Positions 41,811 through 53,349 of a DNA stretch of 64,000 bases are shown piece by piece. Each line of letters starts with the position of its first letter. Within the stretch, counting starts at the first letter, position 1. The position numbers and the translations under genes are program-made. The stretch is taken from assembly GCA_033239005.1 (NCBI GenBank), contig BSQZ01000105.1, positions 1,131,001-1,195,000 on the forward strand, in the 5' to 3' direction. The notes under the pieces were generated by a model. The model was not told where the DNA came from and ran no database searches. It was given only the letters and a program-made list of their open reading frames with translations. Source of the DNA: Lamellibrachia satsuma (taxonomy: Eukaryota > Annelida > Polychaeta > Sabellida > Siboglinidae).

Positions 41811-44436
41811 AGATTTAATTCATTCAATATCTTAAAAACTTCAATCTGATCTCCTCTTAACCTCCTTGTCTCTAGAGTTGTTAAACCACATTCTTTCAGG
41901 CGTTCTTCATAACTAAGGTCTCTAAGTTCTGGAATCATTTTAGTTGCTCTCCTTTGTATGCGTTCAAGCGTATCTATGTCCTTCTTACGATATGGTCTCC
42001 ATGCTTGTATACAGTATTCTAAATGAGGTCTAACTATTGCTTTATAAAGAGGTATAATTAACTTTTTTCCCTTGTATGTTATGTTTCTTCTAATCAATCC
42101 AAGAATTTGATTACCCTTTGAAGCTGCAATACCACACTGCTCTGAAACTTTCATATCAGCGCTTATTGTAACTCCTAAGTCCTTTTCTTTTACAGTAGTA
42201 CCCAGAACAGTATCTCCCATTTTATAGTTTACATTCAAGTTCCCATGTCCTGTATGTAGGCATTTACATTTCCCAAAATTGAACAGCATCTGCCATTTCT
42301 CGGACCATTTCACTAATCTGTGTAGATCGTTTTGTAAATGTTGTTTATCACCATCAGTATTAACCTTTCTAAACAGTTTTGTGTCATCCGCAAATTTCAG
42401 TACGTTACTTGTGATACTGTCGTCCAAGTCATTGATATAAATTAAGAATAATATAGGTCCTAATACTGATCCTTGAGGTACCCCACTCAAAACCGATTTC
42501 CAATTTGAAACTTCTCCATCTACTACAACTAGTTGTCTTCTGTCAGTCAGCCATTGTTCTATCCAGTCAGTTATGCTATCCCCGATACCATGGGCTTTTA
42601 ATTTAAGTAGCAATCTTTGATGTGGCACTTTGTCAAAAGCTTTCTGAAAATCTAAGTAGATAATATCTACTGGCGATCCCACGTCTATCCAATTAGTGAT
42701 TTCTTCCAAAAAACATAACATATTTGTTAAGCATGACCTCGCTTTAAGGAATCCATGTTGAGATGAATTTAATAATTTATGCTTAACGAGGAAGTCCACC
42801 ATATGGTCTTTAATTAACCTTTCTAATAATTTACAAATCACTGACGTTAAACTCACTGATCTGTAATTCTCTGACTTATTTCTTGAACCCTTTTTAAATA
42901 ATGGTATGATGTTTGCTTCTTTCCATTCAAACGGAACAACTCCCTCTTTTAATGACAAGTTGAATACTCTTGCAAGTGGTATACTGATTTGATCTACGGT
43001 TTCCATTAGTAATTTTGGAGGAATCCCATCCACTCCCGGTGATTTGTTATCCTTCATTGCCTTTATTTTCTTAGCTACCAATTCTGGAGTTACAACTAAC
43101 GGTCCTAAACATTCAGATTTAGCCCCCTGAAATTTAGCATCAGCAACTGGTAATGAACTAATATCTTCTTTGGTAAACACTGAACTGAAGTAACCATTTA
43201 GGTCTTCCGCCATTAAAAACCCCTGTGATATTATATTTCCAGCACTGTCTTCTAGAGGTCCAACCTTGTCTTGTACGTTTTGTTTACTCCTGACATATGC
43301 ATAAAAACTCTTGCTGTCATTTTTTATGTTACATGCCAGTTTTTGCTCATAGCTTCTTTTAGATTGTCTGATTTCAGTTGTAGCTGCATTAAGTGCCTCT
43401 TTGTATTTTGCATAGTCTTCTTCCTTTCTGGTACGCCTATAAACCCTCCACATAGTTTGTTTTAGCATTATGTTTCTAATAGCCTCTTTTGACAAGTGTT
43501 TCTTTCTACACCGTTTTCCTTGTTTTCGGAAGGGAACAAATTTATCGATGATACTCTCAATTTCATATTTTAGAATATTCCAACATTCAATTGCGGTCTT
43601 ATTCATCAGCATGTTATTCCAATCTAGCTGTGCTAAGTATTTTCTCATATCTTTGTAGTTACCTTTGTGGAAGTTTCTCTTGTACGTTTTCTTATTTTTA
43701 CTTTCTGATTTTACATTGATGTCAAAATGTATTTGATTATGGTCACTATTACCCAATGGTTCAAATATTTTACATTGTCCACTAATTTTTTTTGTGATGA
43801 CAAAACTATATCTAATACATTTTCTCCCCTGGTTGGTTCTAGTACGTGCTGAGTAAGAAAGCTATCCTGGATTAAACATAGAAATTGTTGATCCTCAATC
43901 CCTGTGCTCTCTAGAGAATTCAATTGTATGTGTCCATGGTTAAAATCTCCCATTATGATACATTCCCCTTTACTAACTTCCTTTATAGCGGTTTTTATTT
44001 TTGTGTTGTCCTCTTCGTTTATGTTTGGACTTCGGTAAACTAATCCAATAGTTAATTTTGAATTTCCTGAAACAATTTTGCACCAAACAGCTTCATCGCA
44101 ATCTGCTTCCCTTTCTAGTTTTATTTCATAAGCCTGAATAGATTCTTTAACATATAAAATAACTCCCCCGCCCCTTCTCCCTATTCGATCTTTCCTATAC
44201 ATTACGTATCCTGTCAGTCCTAATTCAGCATCTGTTATATCTCTGTTGGCCCATGATTCAGTTATACCAATTATGTGAGGGTCAATATCTTCTACCATAA
44301 TGTTTAATTCGTTTTTCTTATTTACTATGCTCCTTGCATTTAAACATACGCATCTATAACCTTTTTCAGAGATGTTTTTCGGATGATTTGATATTGGTTT
44401 ATCTGTGCTAGTGGCCTCTTGTTCTGCTTGAGACAC
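41811..44436 (-). pseudogene. CR1 ORF2: endonuclease plus reverse transcriptase, one frame shift, no 3' end
   Basis: Endonuclease piece (44436 to ~43760): CLNARSIVNKKNELNIM, ITESWANRDI, YRKDRIGRRGGGVILYV, GLVYRSPN, IIMGDFNHGHIQ. After a one-base shift near 43760: LGNSDHNQIHF, then RT with KSPGVDGIPPKLL, NYRSVSLTSVICKLLERLI, YLDFQKAFDKVPHQRLL, SGVPQGSVLGPILF, catalytic FADDTKLF, LGVTISADMKVSEQCG, IVRPHLEYCIQAWRP. The coding sequence is otherwise remarkably intact (664 codons open from 43756), which suggests a young insertion. The last ~70 residues are absent. Confidence 0.9.
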
Positions 44437-44469
44437 CTCTAGGTAACCCCCCGCACTTCTAGTTTAAAG

Positions 44470-45773
44470 AATGTTTACTTCCAAAAATATTTGTCGTTGT
44501 ACCCAAGTCGCTATCTACTGCTGCTGAAAGTTTGTCCGCGAATACTGCCGCCCCCTTTCCACTTAAATGAAGCCCATCCTTCATGTACATATCAGCCCTC
44601 CCAACAAAACTTCCCCATAAATCCACCTTCCTCTTCCCTACACAGCCTCTGGACTAACATGTTAATTGCCATCCCCCGACAATTTCGATATTTGTGACCC
44701 CTCCTGCCCATTACAGGTAAAATCCCTGACAGTATTACCTGCTCAACCCGCGTCTGTTTTAGTGTTCTGACCAATTGCCTATATTTCCTAACTATGGCAG
44801 TTGTACCCTCCTTCTCTACGTTATTTGTCACTACGTGTACTAAAACAGATCCACCCTTACCCGAGCCTACGATGTTTTTTACCCTCTCAGTTATCGCCTC
44901 TATTTTGGCTCCAGGCAAGCAGACCACCACATCATCTCCCTTGTTTAAGACTCTGTCGGTCTTCCTAACTATCGAATCCCCCACAAACACCCTCGCTCTC
45001 TTCCTCACCCCCTCTATCACTGCTGCAGAATAACTCTTCCTTTCGATCCCCTCCATCACATTCTGTCCTGACCCCTTCCCTCCTGTCTCCCCCACTTCCC
45101 ACTCCTTTGCCCTTGTCTCTCCCACTCCCCTCTCCTTCACTCCGGTTGTTTTCCCTTCCGTCTCCTCCACTCCCTTCTCCTTCCCTCCTGTCTCCCCTAC
45201 TCCCCTCTCCTTCACTCCGGTTGTTTTCCCTCCCGTCTCCCCCACTCCCTTCTCCTTCCCTCCTGTCTCCGCTACTCCCCTCTCCTTCACTCCGGTTGTC
45301 TTCCCTCCCGTCTCCCCCACTCCCTTCTCCTTCCCTCCTGTCTCCCCTACTCCCCTCTCCTTCACTCTGGTTGTCTTCCCTCCCGTTCCTTTCCTTCCCG
45401 TCTCCTTACGTCCTGTCTCCCTATGACCTGTCACCTTCCCTCCTCTCAGCTTCCTCCCAGGCTGAGGTGAGCTCTCCCTAGCATCTCTTGTGTCTTTCCC
45501 CACTTTATCGTCTACTGTTCCCCCACCGGAACTACTGGCACAACTCCCCTGTTCCCTTCCCACCATTGCCACAACGAGCAGCCTCAGCTCTTCCAACTCC
45601 ACCTCTAGTTCCTTCATCCTTGCGCATCCCCTACACTCAAAACTAAAACTATCTGCCTGGACCTCAGCCCAGGACTTCTCGCACCCAGACTTGACGAAAT
45701 CCACCCAGTTATTGCAACTGCCACAAATTAAGTGCCTTGTGGCCTTTAACTGCCGTTTGCACGGCGCCATCAT
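44470..45773 (-). pseudogene. CR1 ORF1: zinc finger, 25-residue tandem repeats, SGNH esterase
   Basis: Start MMAPCKRQLK at 45773. Residues ~18-55 form a PHD-like Cys cluster (LICGSCNNWV...FECRGCARM). Residues ~105-225 are four 25-residue repeats of GKTTGVKERGVGETGGKEKG type. Residues ~250-390 are a GDSL/SGNH esterase (VFVGDSIVRKTD, VVVCLPGAKIEAI, VLVHVVTNNVE, VEQVILSGILPVMG), with the DGLHLSGKG Asp-x-x-His block at ~44560 reached after a one-base shift near 44620. Esterase-bearing ORF1 is known for CR1-clade elements. Confidence 0.85.
45080..45395 (-). repeat. 75-bp (25-codon) tandem repeat inside CR1 ORF1
   Basis: Four in-frame copies of K-T-T-G-V-K-E-R-G-V-G-E-T-G-G-K-E-K-G-V-G-E-T-G-G, themselves made of two related halves (KERGVGETGG / KEKGVGETGG). 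It separates the zinc finger from the esterase. Confidence 0.9.
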
Positions 45774-46512
45774 ACAATTTAATTTTAATTAGTGTGCTAC
45801 GTTAGCCTTGAATAAGGCTGTTTTTGTGATAAAAGAACACTTTAGGCTAAAAACCCTGCCACCTAGCGAATACGGAGAACACTGTGTAACAAAACAACGA
45901 AGTCAGTGTGTACTAATTTAAGCTAAAATCCTGCTGTTAATTCCTTTTTACCGAAAACGTTGACAACCACTATGTCAGATATTACCTTATGTATGTAATT
46001 TAAGTAAATAAATCACTTTATCTTATATATATATATTAGCCAATGTAAACGATAGCTCGATGCACGGGTTGAATGACCTGTAAACAAACTCCCTTTTATC
46101 ACTCGTTGAGTTTGAATGCGGGGAAAAAAATACTACCTCTGTTAACAACAACGGTTTCTTAATATATGTCTACAAGAAGTTGGTGAACAATATATGTATA
46201 ATACTAATACTTATTCTAACCAATATTCAATGTTACTGACTATTCACTATGGTATCTCAATTTTCGAATTGTAAACACCCCTATTAACACTCGCTGAATT
46301 CCCTGACAGAATCCGAAACTAACTTACTCTAAAATACTCCCTCTGACTAATAATTAACAAAACCTGTTTCCTAATATATGTCTACAATACGTTTGTGTAT
46401 AATATATATGCAATAGTAATACTTATTCTATTTGATATTCCGCGTATTTCTGTAAATGATCTACACCAAATTCAAGTCGCTGCACCAAGTCCAAGTAGCC
46501 GGAACAAAGCCG

Positions 46513-48598
46513 TCGCTACTGTCGTCGAATCAGTTAGTCAGGTAATCATTGCGCTGATTGAGAACAACGACCTAATCATCGCCACTGTCGTCGAATCAAT
46601 TAGTCAGGCAATCATTGCGCTGATTGAGAACAACGACCCAATCATCTCCACTGTCGTCGAATCAATTAGTCAGGCAATCATTGCGCTGATTGAGAACAAC
46701 GACCCAATCATCGCAACTGTCGTCGAATCAATTAGTCAGGCAATCATTGCACTGATTGAGAGCAACGACCCAATCATCTCCACTGTCGTCGAATCAGTTA
46801 GTCAGGTAATCATTGCGCTGATTGAGAACAACGACCCAATCATCGCCACTGTCGTCGAATCAATTAGTCAGGCAATCATTGCGCTGATTGAGAACAACGA
46901 CCCAATCATCTCCACTGTCGTCGAATCAATTAGTCAGGCAATCATTGCGCTGATTGAGAACAACGACCCAATCATCGCTACTGTCGTCGAATCAATTAGT
47001 CAGGCAATCATTGCACTGATTGAGAGCAACGACCCAATCATCTCCACTGTCGTCGAATCAGTTAGTCAGGTAATCATTGCGCTGATTGAAAACAACGACC
47101 CAATCGTCGCTACTGTCGTCGAATCAATTAGTCAGGCAATCATTGCGCTGATTGAGAACAACGACCCAATCATCTCCACTGTCGTCGAATCAGTTAGTCA
47201 GGTAATCATTGCGCTGATTGAGAACAACGACCCAATCGTCTCCACTGTCGTCGAATCAGTTAGTCAGGTAATCATTGCGCTGATTGAAAACAACGACCCA
47301 ATCGTCGCCACTGTCGTCGAATCAATTAGTCAGGCAATCATTGCACTGATTGAGAACAACGACCCAATCATCTCCACTGTCGTCGAATCAGTTAGTCAGG
47401 TAATCATTGCGCTGATTGAGAACAACGACCCAATCATCTCCACTGTCGTCGAATCAGTTAGTCAGGTAATCATTGCGCTGATTGAGAACAACGACCCAAT
47501 CATCTCCACTGTCGTCGAATGAGTTAGTCAGGTAATCATTGCGCTGATTGAAAACAACGACCCAATCGTCGCCACTGTCGTCGAATCAATTAGTCAGGCA
47601 ATCATTGCACTGATTGAGAACAACGACCCAATCATCTCCGCTGTCGTCGAATCAGTTAGTCAGGTAATCATTGCGCTGATTGAGAACAACGACCCAATCA
47701 TCGCCACTGTCGTCGAATGAATTAGTCAGGCAATCATTGCACTGATTGAGAACAACGACCCAATCATCGCCACTGTCGTCGAATGAATTAGTCAGGCAAT
47801 CATTGCACTGATTGAGAACAACGACCCAATCATCGCCACTGTCGTCGAATCAATTAGTCAGGTAATCATTGCGCTGATTGAGAACAACGACCCAATCATC
47901 GCAACTGTCGTCGAATCAGTTAGTCAGGCAATCATTGCGCTGATTGAGAGCAACGACCCAATCATCTCCACTGTCGTCGAATCAGTTAGTCAGGTAATCA
48001 TTGCGCTGATTGAGAACAACGACCCAATCGTCGCTATTGTCGTCGAATCAATTAGTCAGGCAATCATTGCGCTGATTGAGAACAACGACCCAATCATCTC
48101 CACTGTCGTCGAATCAGTTAGTCAGGCAATCATTGCGCTGATTGAGAACAACGACCCAATCATCTCCACTGTCGTCGAATCAGTTAGTCAGGTAATCATT
48201 GCGCTGATTGAGAACAACGACCCAATCATCGCCACTGTCGTCGAATCAGTTAGTCAGGTAATCATTGCGCTGATTGAGAACAACGACCCAATCATCGCCA
48301 CTGTCGTCGAATCAGTTAGTCAGGTAATCGTTGCGCTGATTGAGAACAACGACCCAATCATCGCCACTGTCGTCGAATCAGTTAGTCAGGCAATTATTGC
48401 ACTGATTGAGAACAACGGCCCAATCATCGCCACTGTCGTCGAATCAGTTAGTCAGGTAATCATTGCGCTGATTGAGAACAACGACCCAATCATCGCCACT
48501 GTCGTCGAATCAGTTAGTCAGGTAATCATTGCGCTGATTGAGAACAACGACCCAATCATCGCCATTGTCGTCGAATCAGTTAGTCAGGCAATCATTGC
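46513..48598 (+). repeat. 66-bp ORF1 array, main part (~31.6 units)
   Basis: Unit GTCGTCGAATCAGTTAGTCA + GGTAATCATTGCGCTGATTG + AGAACAACGACCCAATCATC + GCCACT. The first 15 units after the CR1 are open in frame; TGA arises at 47519-47521 and again near 47717 and 47783 by TCA to TGA change in the same codon. Unit variants (ESN, IST/IAT, SISQA/SVSQV) recur every four units at the start, a 264-bp higher-order period. Confidence 0.95.
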
Positions 48599-49245
48599 AC
48601 GACTTATTGACAACATAAACTTTACTAAAAAAAATCTTAAAACTCCATTGTGAATTCAGACCTAATCGGACACATGAAGCAAGAACTGTACAAATCTTCC
48701 CAGATTGACATGTCACTAGCTGCTGACGAAGCTGCCAAGATAGCCGATTGCGTATCCCAGCTGGAGACGGAAAAAGTGAAGCTGTCCAATGAGATCGACG
48801 CGCTCGAACAGTACAGTAGGAGAAATTGTTTAATCGTCCATGATGTGCCGGACACCGTCGAACCAGAGAAGCAGTTCTGGACATCATCAACAACAAACTC
48901 GGCGTTCCGAACGGTTGCGAGAGCAGCGATCGTTGTCACAGGATCGGATCGCCTGCAAACTCGACAAATTCGCGGCCGAGACCGATAATTGTGAAAATCA
49001 TGAGCTACCAAGCACGGCAAAAAGTGTTCTCGGAGAAACGGCACCTGAAGGGAAAGAAACTTCTCATCACTGACAACCTAACCAGACGCCGCATGAATTG
49101 CTCAACAAGGCCAAGACACCGAACAACGCCACCGTCACCTGGACGTCAGAAGGCCGCATCGTGTGCCTCCTCTCCAGTGGAAAGAAAGTGTTCGTTACCA
49201 CCGCCCAAGACCGCCGCCAACTGGACCAGCAGTGAAACCTCTTAA
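48599..49245 (+). pseudogene. LINE ORF1 C-terminal half
   Basis: Follows the array in the same element. Frame pieces: SDLIGHMKQELYKSSQIDMS, KIADCVSQLETEKVKLSNEI (coiled coil), DALEQYSRRNCLIVHDVPDT (start of an RRM-like domain), then after shifts KIMSYQARQKVFSEKRHLKG, KKLLITDNLTRRR and GRIVCLLSSGKKVFVTT-like sequence. This coiled-coil + RRM-like layout is usual for LINE ORF1 proteins. Confidence 0.75.
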
Positions 49246-49261
49246 CCGAACGACACAGTCT

Positions 49262-51350
49262 CACCCTCCGGACTCTATTCATGGCGAACAATGTATACAT
49301 GGATTTATCCAACTGTGATAACACCAGTGAAAATGACACGTTCATTTTTAACAATATATCACCATCTATACAAAACTGTGATTACTTTACATACATGTGA
49401 AATGGCTTACCGACCACGATGACACTGATTGCTATAACATGAATGGTTATACTCTGGTTACGTATCCCAGACAAGAAGGGAGAGGAGGCGGGGTTAGCAT
49501 TTACATATCCAACAAACACCGTTATAAAATTAGACACGACTTAATGAAGAGATACGACAGTAGTCATTATGAAACAACAAAACCTTCATAAGAGGTTCTG
49601 TATATAAACCTCCAAAAACTAATATATATAACTTCAACGATGAACTACTTAATATCTTAAACTCAATATATCGGGAAAAGAAAAACAGTATAATAATGGG
49701 GGATTTTAATTTAAACTTAATTAACACCAAATCACACAAAGTTAATGATTTCACCAACAATATGTATGCAACTGGATTTTATCCCAACAATCAATAAACC
49801 AACCAGAATTGCTAATGACTCGGCTACAATAATAGATAGTATATTCACCAACATAACACAACACAAAATCCACTCTGGCATTTTACACACTGACATATCC
49901 AAACACCTCCCAATATTCAACATTGATGACATTTGTAACCTCCAACTTAAACCAGGATGCAAAACACTGTACAGACGAAATAAAAGTGAAACAAACTTGG
50001 CGAAACTCAAAATAAAACTAAATTGGACAAACTGGGATTATGTCTTCAACGAATCTAACCCAGGTGCCTCATACAACACATTCATAAACATCCTTGATAC
50101 ATTAATTAATGAAAGTATCCCGATTAAAAAAATTAAAGTTAGAGACAATCCCAGCTCCGAATGGTTGACCAAGGGAATATTAACCTCAAGCAAACACAAC
50201 AATATTTTATATAAACAATTTAAAAAGAACCCAAATTTGACAATGAAACAACCTACAAAACATATAAAACTAAACTGACACTTATAATCAGGCTTTCAAA
50301 GAAAAATCATTATAGAAACACATTTGATCTCCAAAAAGTTAATGCAAAGAAGTCACATGGCAGCTAATTAAAGAAGTCTTGACATGTAAATCAAAAGCAA
50401 CAAACCCGAGCACAAGTTTCACTTTGTTGGACGGCTCAGAAACTTCAAACCCAGAAGACATAGCAAACGAATTTAATGATTATTTTATACATGTATACAT
50501 CTTGTTAAAGACATACCCACTACAGGAGATGACCCAACTTAATTTGTTCACACAAATTCTAATACTTTTTTGCCGACCCACAACCCCCGAGGAGATGGTT
50601 TCACTATTACGCAACATTAAGTCTAACACGTCTTAATATCAGAAGACCAATACGGTTTCAGGAAAAAATATTCCACTTACATGGCTCTAATAAATTTTAT
50701 AGATAAAATATCAAGTGGAATCGATAGCAACACCTTCAATATAGGTATATTTATTAATCTATCTAAAGCCTTCGACACTATAGACCGCAATATACTATTC
50801 CAAAAACTGAACTGCTATGGTATCAGAGGGCGCACACTTACTTGATTCATGAGTTACTTAGAGCACAGGACACAATATGTCACTTACAACAATGTAAATT
50901 CACGTCACAAGATGTGATGTGTGGTGTGCCACAAGGCTCTATACTAGGGCTACTATTATTGATACTTTAAATCAACGACCTTTGCAACACTTCAATTATC
51001 ATGAAATTCACTCTTTTTGCAGATGATACCAGTATGTATCATTCGCACAAAAATTACTAACTACACTCAGAGACGAGTTAATCATGAGCATAAAAATAAC
51101 ACAATGGTTCCACACAAATAAACTATCCCTAAATGTTAAAAAATTAACTACATTATATTCACATGAGTAAATAAAAAGTACATCTCATCCAAAGCATTAC
51201 AAATTAACGGATCGGCAATCCCTCAAGTTAACTTCACCAAATTTCTTGGTGTTTATATAGAAGAATACTTAAATTGGTCAATGCACTAATTTATATCACG
51301 CAGATTTACGTAGGCTTTCTACTAATCTTCATAGCACCTCTGCCGTCACA
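49262..51350 (+). pseudogene. LINE ORF2 remnants (endonuclease, RT)
   Basis: MNGYTLVTYPRQEGRGGGVS, then IYISNKHRYKIR (endonuclease N-terminus, ~49440), a GDFN block (~49700), TRIANDSATIIDSIFTNI, WTNWDYVFNESNPG, SSEWLTKGILTSSKH, PEDIANEFNDYF, then RT blocks QYGFRKKYSTYMALINF, LSKAFDTIDRN, VPQGSILG, LFADDTSMY. A deletion joins the RT 5' part (50630) to QYGFRKK. At least eight disruptions. Confidence 0.75.
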
Positions 51351-52720
51351 TCTACACAATGGGCACAACTCGTCACTGACAAGTCAACATGCTTAATTAA
51401 TAAATACAATAGAATATAAAACACTTTTATTGCGCTAAAATCATCGGGAAACCCAAGTTCGACAGCGCACGAAAACAAAAGGAGTTAGACAATTTCTAAT
51501 CGGTTGGCAATTCCATTTGTAAACAGTTGGATTGGTATGCTGAGGAGCTAGGATAAGCACATTTAAACAGGTGGATTTCTAGTTTATGGCTAAATGTTAT
51601 TGTATTTCCTACAGACTTAACGTTAACATGGAGTGAGTTCCACTGAGTCGGCGCATAAAGTGAGAAAGCTCAAGTTTCGACGTTTGTCTTACCACTGGGA
51701 ACGATCTGTCTAGGCTGCCTTGCAGGAGTGAGCAGTAAAAGTTAAATATGTTGGTTGCTAGGATGATAGTGCTTGACAGGTAAATGTTCAGATCTTAAAT
51801 AAAATTTGATACCAGACATGGAGCCAATGTAATGATTTAAGAAGTGGTACCGAGTAAGATTAAGATAAACGAGGAGACAGGGTAATTACCACTGCCAAAA
51901 AATTTTGCACACGTTGAAGTTTCAAGATGTCATTGGGAGCTAATACTGTAAAAAGGTGAATTGCAATAGTAAAGTCTACTGCTAACAAGAGCAGTTGCAA
52001 TTGTTTTGGCCACAGCAAGAAGGTATATACCAGCGAAACGACGAAGGTCACGAATGTGATAAAAGCAGCAACGACACGTTTGTGAAATATGCTATCCAAA
52101 ATGATCAATATCAACGGTGTCTCTTAATTTGTGTGTGCCGAGACGGCTGGTGTGAAATTATGGCTCAGTATAAGTGTCGGGAAAAACAGTTTAACACGCT
52201 GCTTCTGTGCACTAATAATAAGAAACTCTGTTTTATCTGATTTAACTTTAATTTGCGGTCAGTCATCCAGTGGAAGAGTAAGTATCGCTGCTGTAGTTTC
52301 CCAGAAAACATGGGTGGCTCAACTAACCCAGTGGCTCAACTAACACTGTCCCCCCCCCCTTACAGCGTGTGCACGACTGCACCGCTCCCCGGACACGGCA
52401 GAGCGAACACACCGACACCGCCCTAAGATCAACACTTGTCCGTATACAGCGCTCAGTGGATCGGCTCCGACATACACGAGTGACATTGTGAAGAGACACT
52501 TCTCGTTGTACCTGTGCTACGGACTGCCACTTGTGGTGGACGTTGTTTTAATCGACAAGCGACCTGCCAAAAAACAAGACTTAGGGTATCTAAATACACG
52601 CATTAAGAACGATCAATAATTGCCCAGTATTGAGTAATGCGGCCGTCTCAATGATTGGTTTTTCTGTTGACGTTTTTCACATTTGCACTATTGATTTGGT
52701 ACCATTGTTGTTACTATTGT
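51350..52720. other. Unassigned repeat-like sequence
   Basis: No convincing protein reading on either strand. A C-run (52348-52357) precedes a GC-richer block (52360-52560). It may be LINE 5' UTR or other mobile DNA. Nothing definite can be named. Confidence 0.3.
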
Positions 52721-52729
52721 TGTACCGGT

Positions 52730-52930
52730 TTGTCTAGTTTGTGAAATGGTAATATATAGGAAAATACAGGAGAATATACAGGAAAAACCCGAAAAGGTTG
52801 AAGAAAATGGGATGGATTGATAACATCAAGCATTGGACAGATGGTGGACTCGAAGTGGCTGGATAGATTACAAGGAGACGTCAGCAGCCAAAGTGAGGCT
52901 CTGGTTACATAAAAAGAAGAACTACACATG
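52730..52930 (+). pseudogene. LINE 3' relic (RTE-like tail)
   Basis: KMGWIDNIKHWTDGGLEVAG resembles the 'W-x-DNIKEWTG' tail common in RTE-type LINEs. Short and frame-shifted. Confidence 0.45.
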
Positions 52931-52959
52931 TCTGGATGATCTCTACATTATACACTGGA

Positions 52960-53292
<333 letters not shown>

Positions 53293-53349
53293 GGATGGCT
53301 GGGTGGATACATGACTGGTCGGTACACTGGGCGATCCTCCAGCATTTAC

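Larger units (their letters stand above)
41811..46512 (-). mobile_element. CR1 LINE, 3'-truncated, nested in the ORF1 array
   Basis: Minus-strand CR1: 5' UTR (46512-45774), ORF1 (45773-~44470), ORF2 (44436-41811). It is inserted between CCCAATCA (ends 41810) and TCGCTACTGTCG (starts 46513), which are adjacent bases of the normal unit, so nothing was duplicated or lost. The 3' end stops inside the RT C-terminal region (EVFKILNELNLD). Confidence 0.85.
41629..51350 (+). mobile_element. LINE with an expanded 66-bp coding array in ORF1, interrupted by a CR1 insertion
   Basis: Plus strand: ORF1 N-terminus at 41629 (MPKGQRKGKASASETISES...), 66-bp array (41690-41810 and 46513-48598), ORF1 C-terminus (48600-49245), then remnants of endonuclease (49390-50280; MGDFNLNL-like at ~49697, KPTRIANDSATIIDSIF at ~49800) and RT (50380-51100; DQYGFRKKYSTYMALINFID, NLSKAFDTIDRNIL, VPQGSILG, LFADDTSMY). 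Many stops and frame shifts. A jockey-superfamily element by motif order; clade not resolved. Confidence 0.75.

Noticed and set aside
45107..45481. Plus-strand Ser/Pro/Leu-rich protein
   Set aside because: Antisense of the CR1 ORF1 repeats.
41445..46512. A twin-primed (5'-inverted) CR1 insertion
   Set aside because: The order of the two pieces is the reverse of what twin priming gives, and a piece of another LINE lies between them.
46395..47522. A 375-residue protein of perfect 22-residue repeats as a novel host gene
   Set aside because: It begins in the CR1 5' UTR by chance and is part of the LINE ORF1 array, in frame with the LINE's N- and C-terminal parts.
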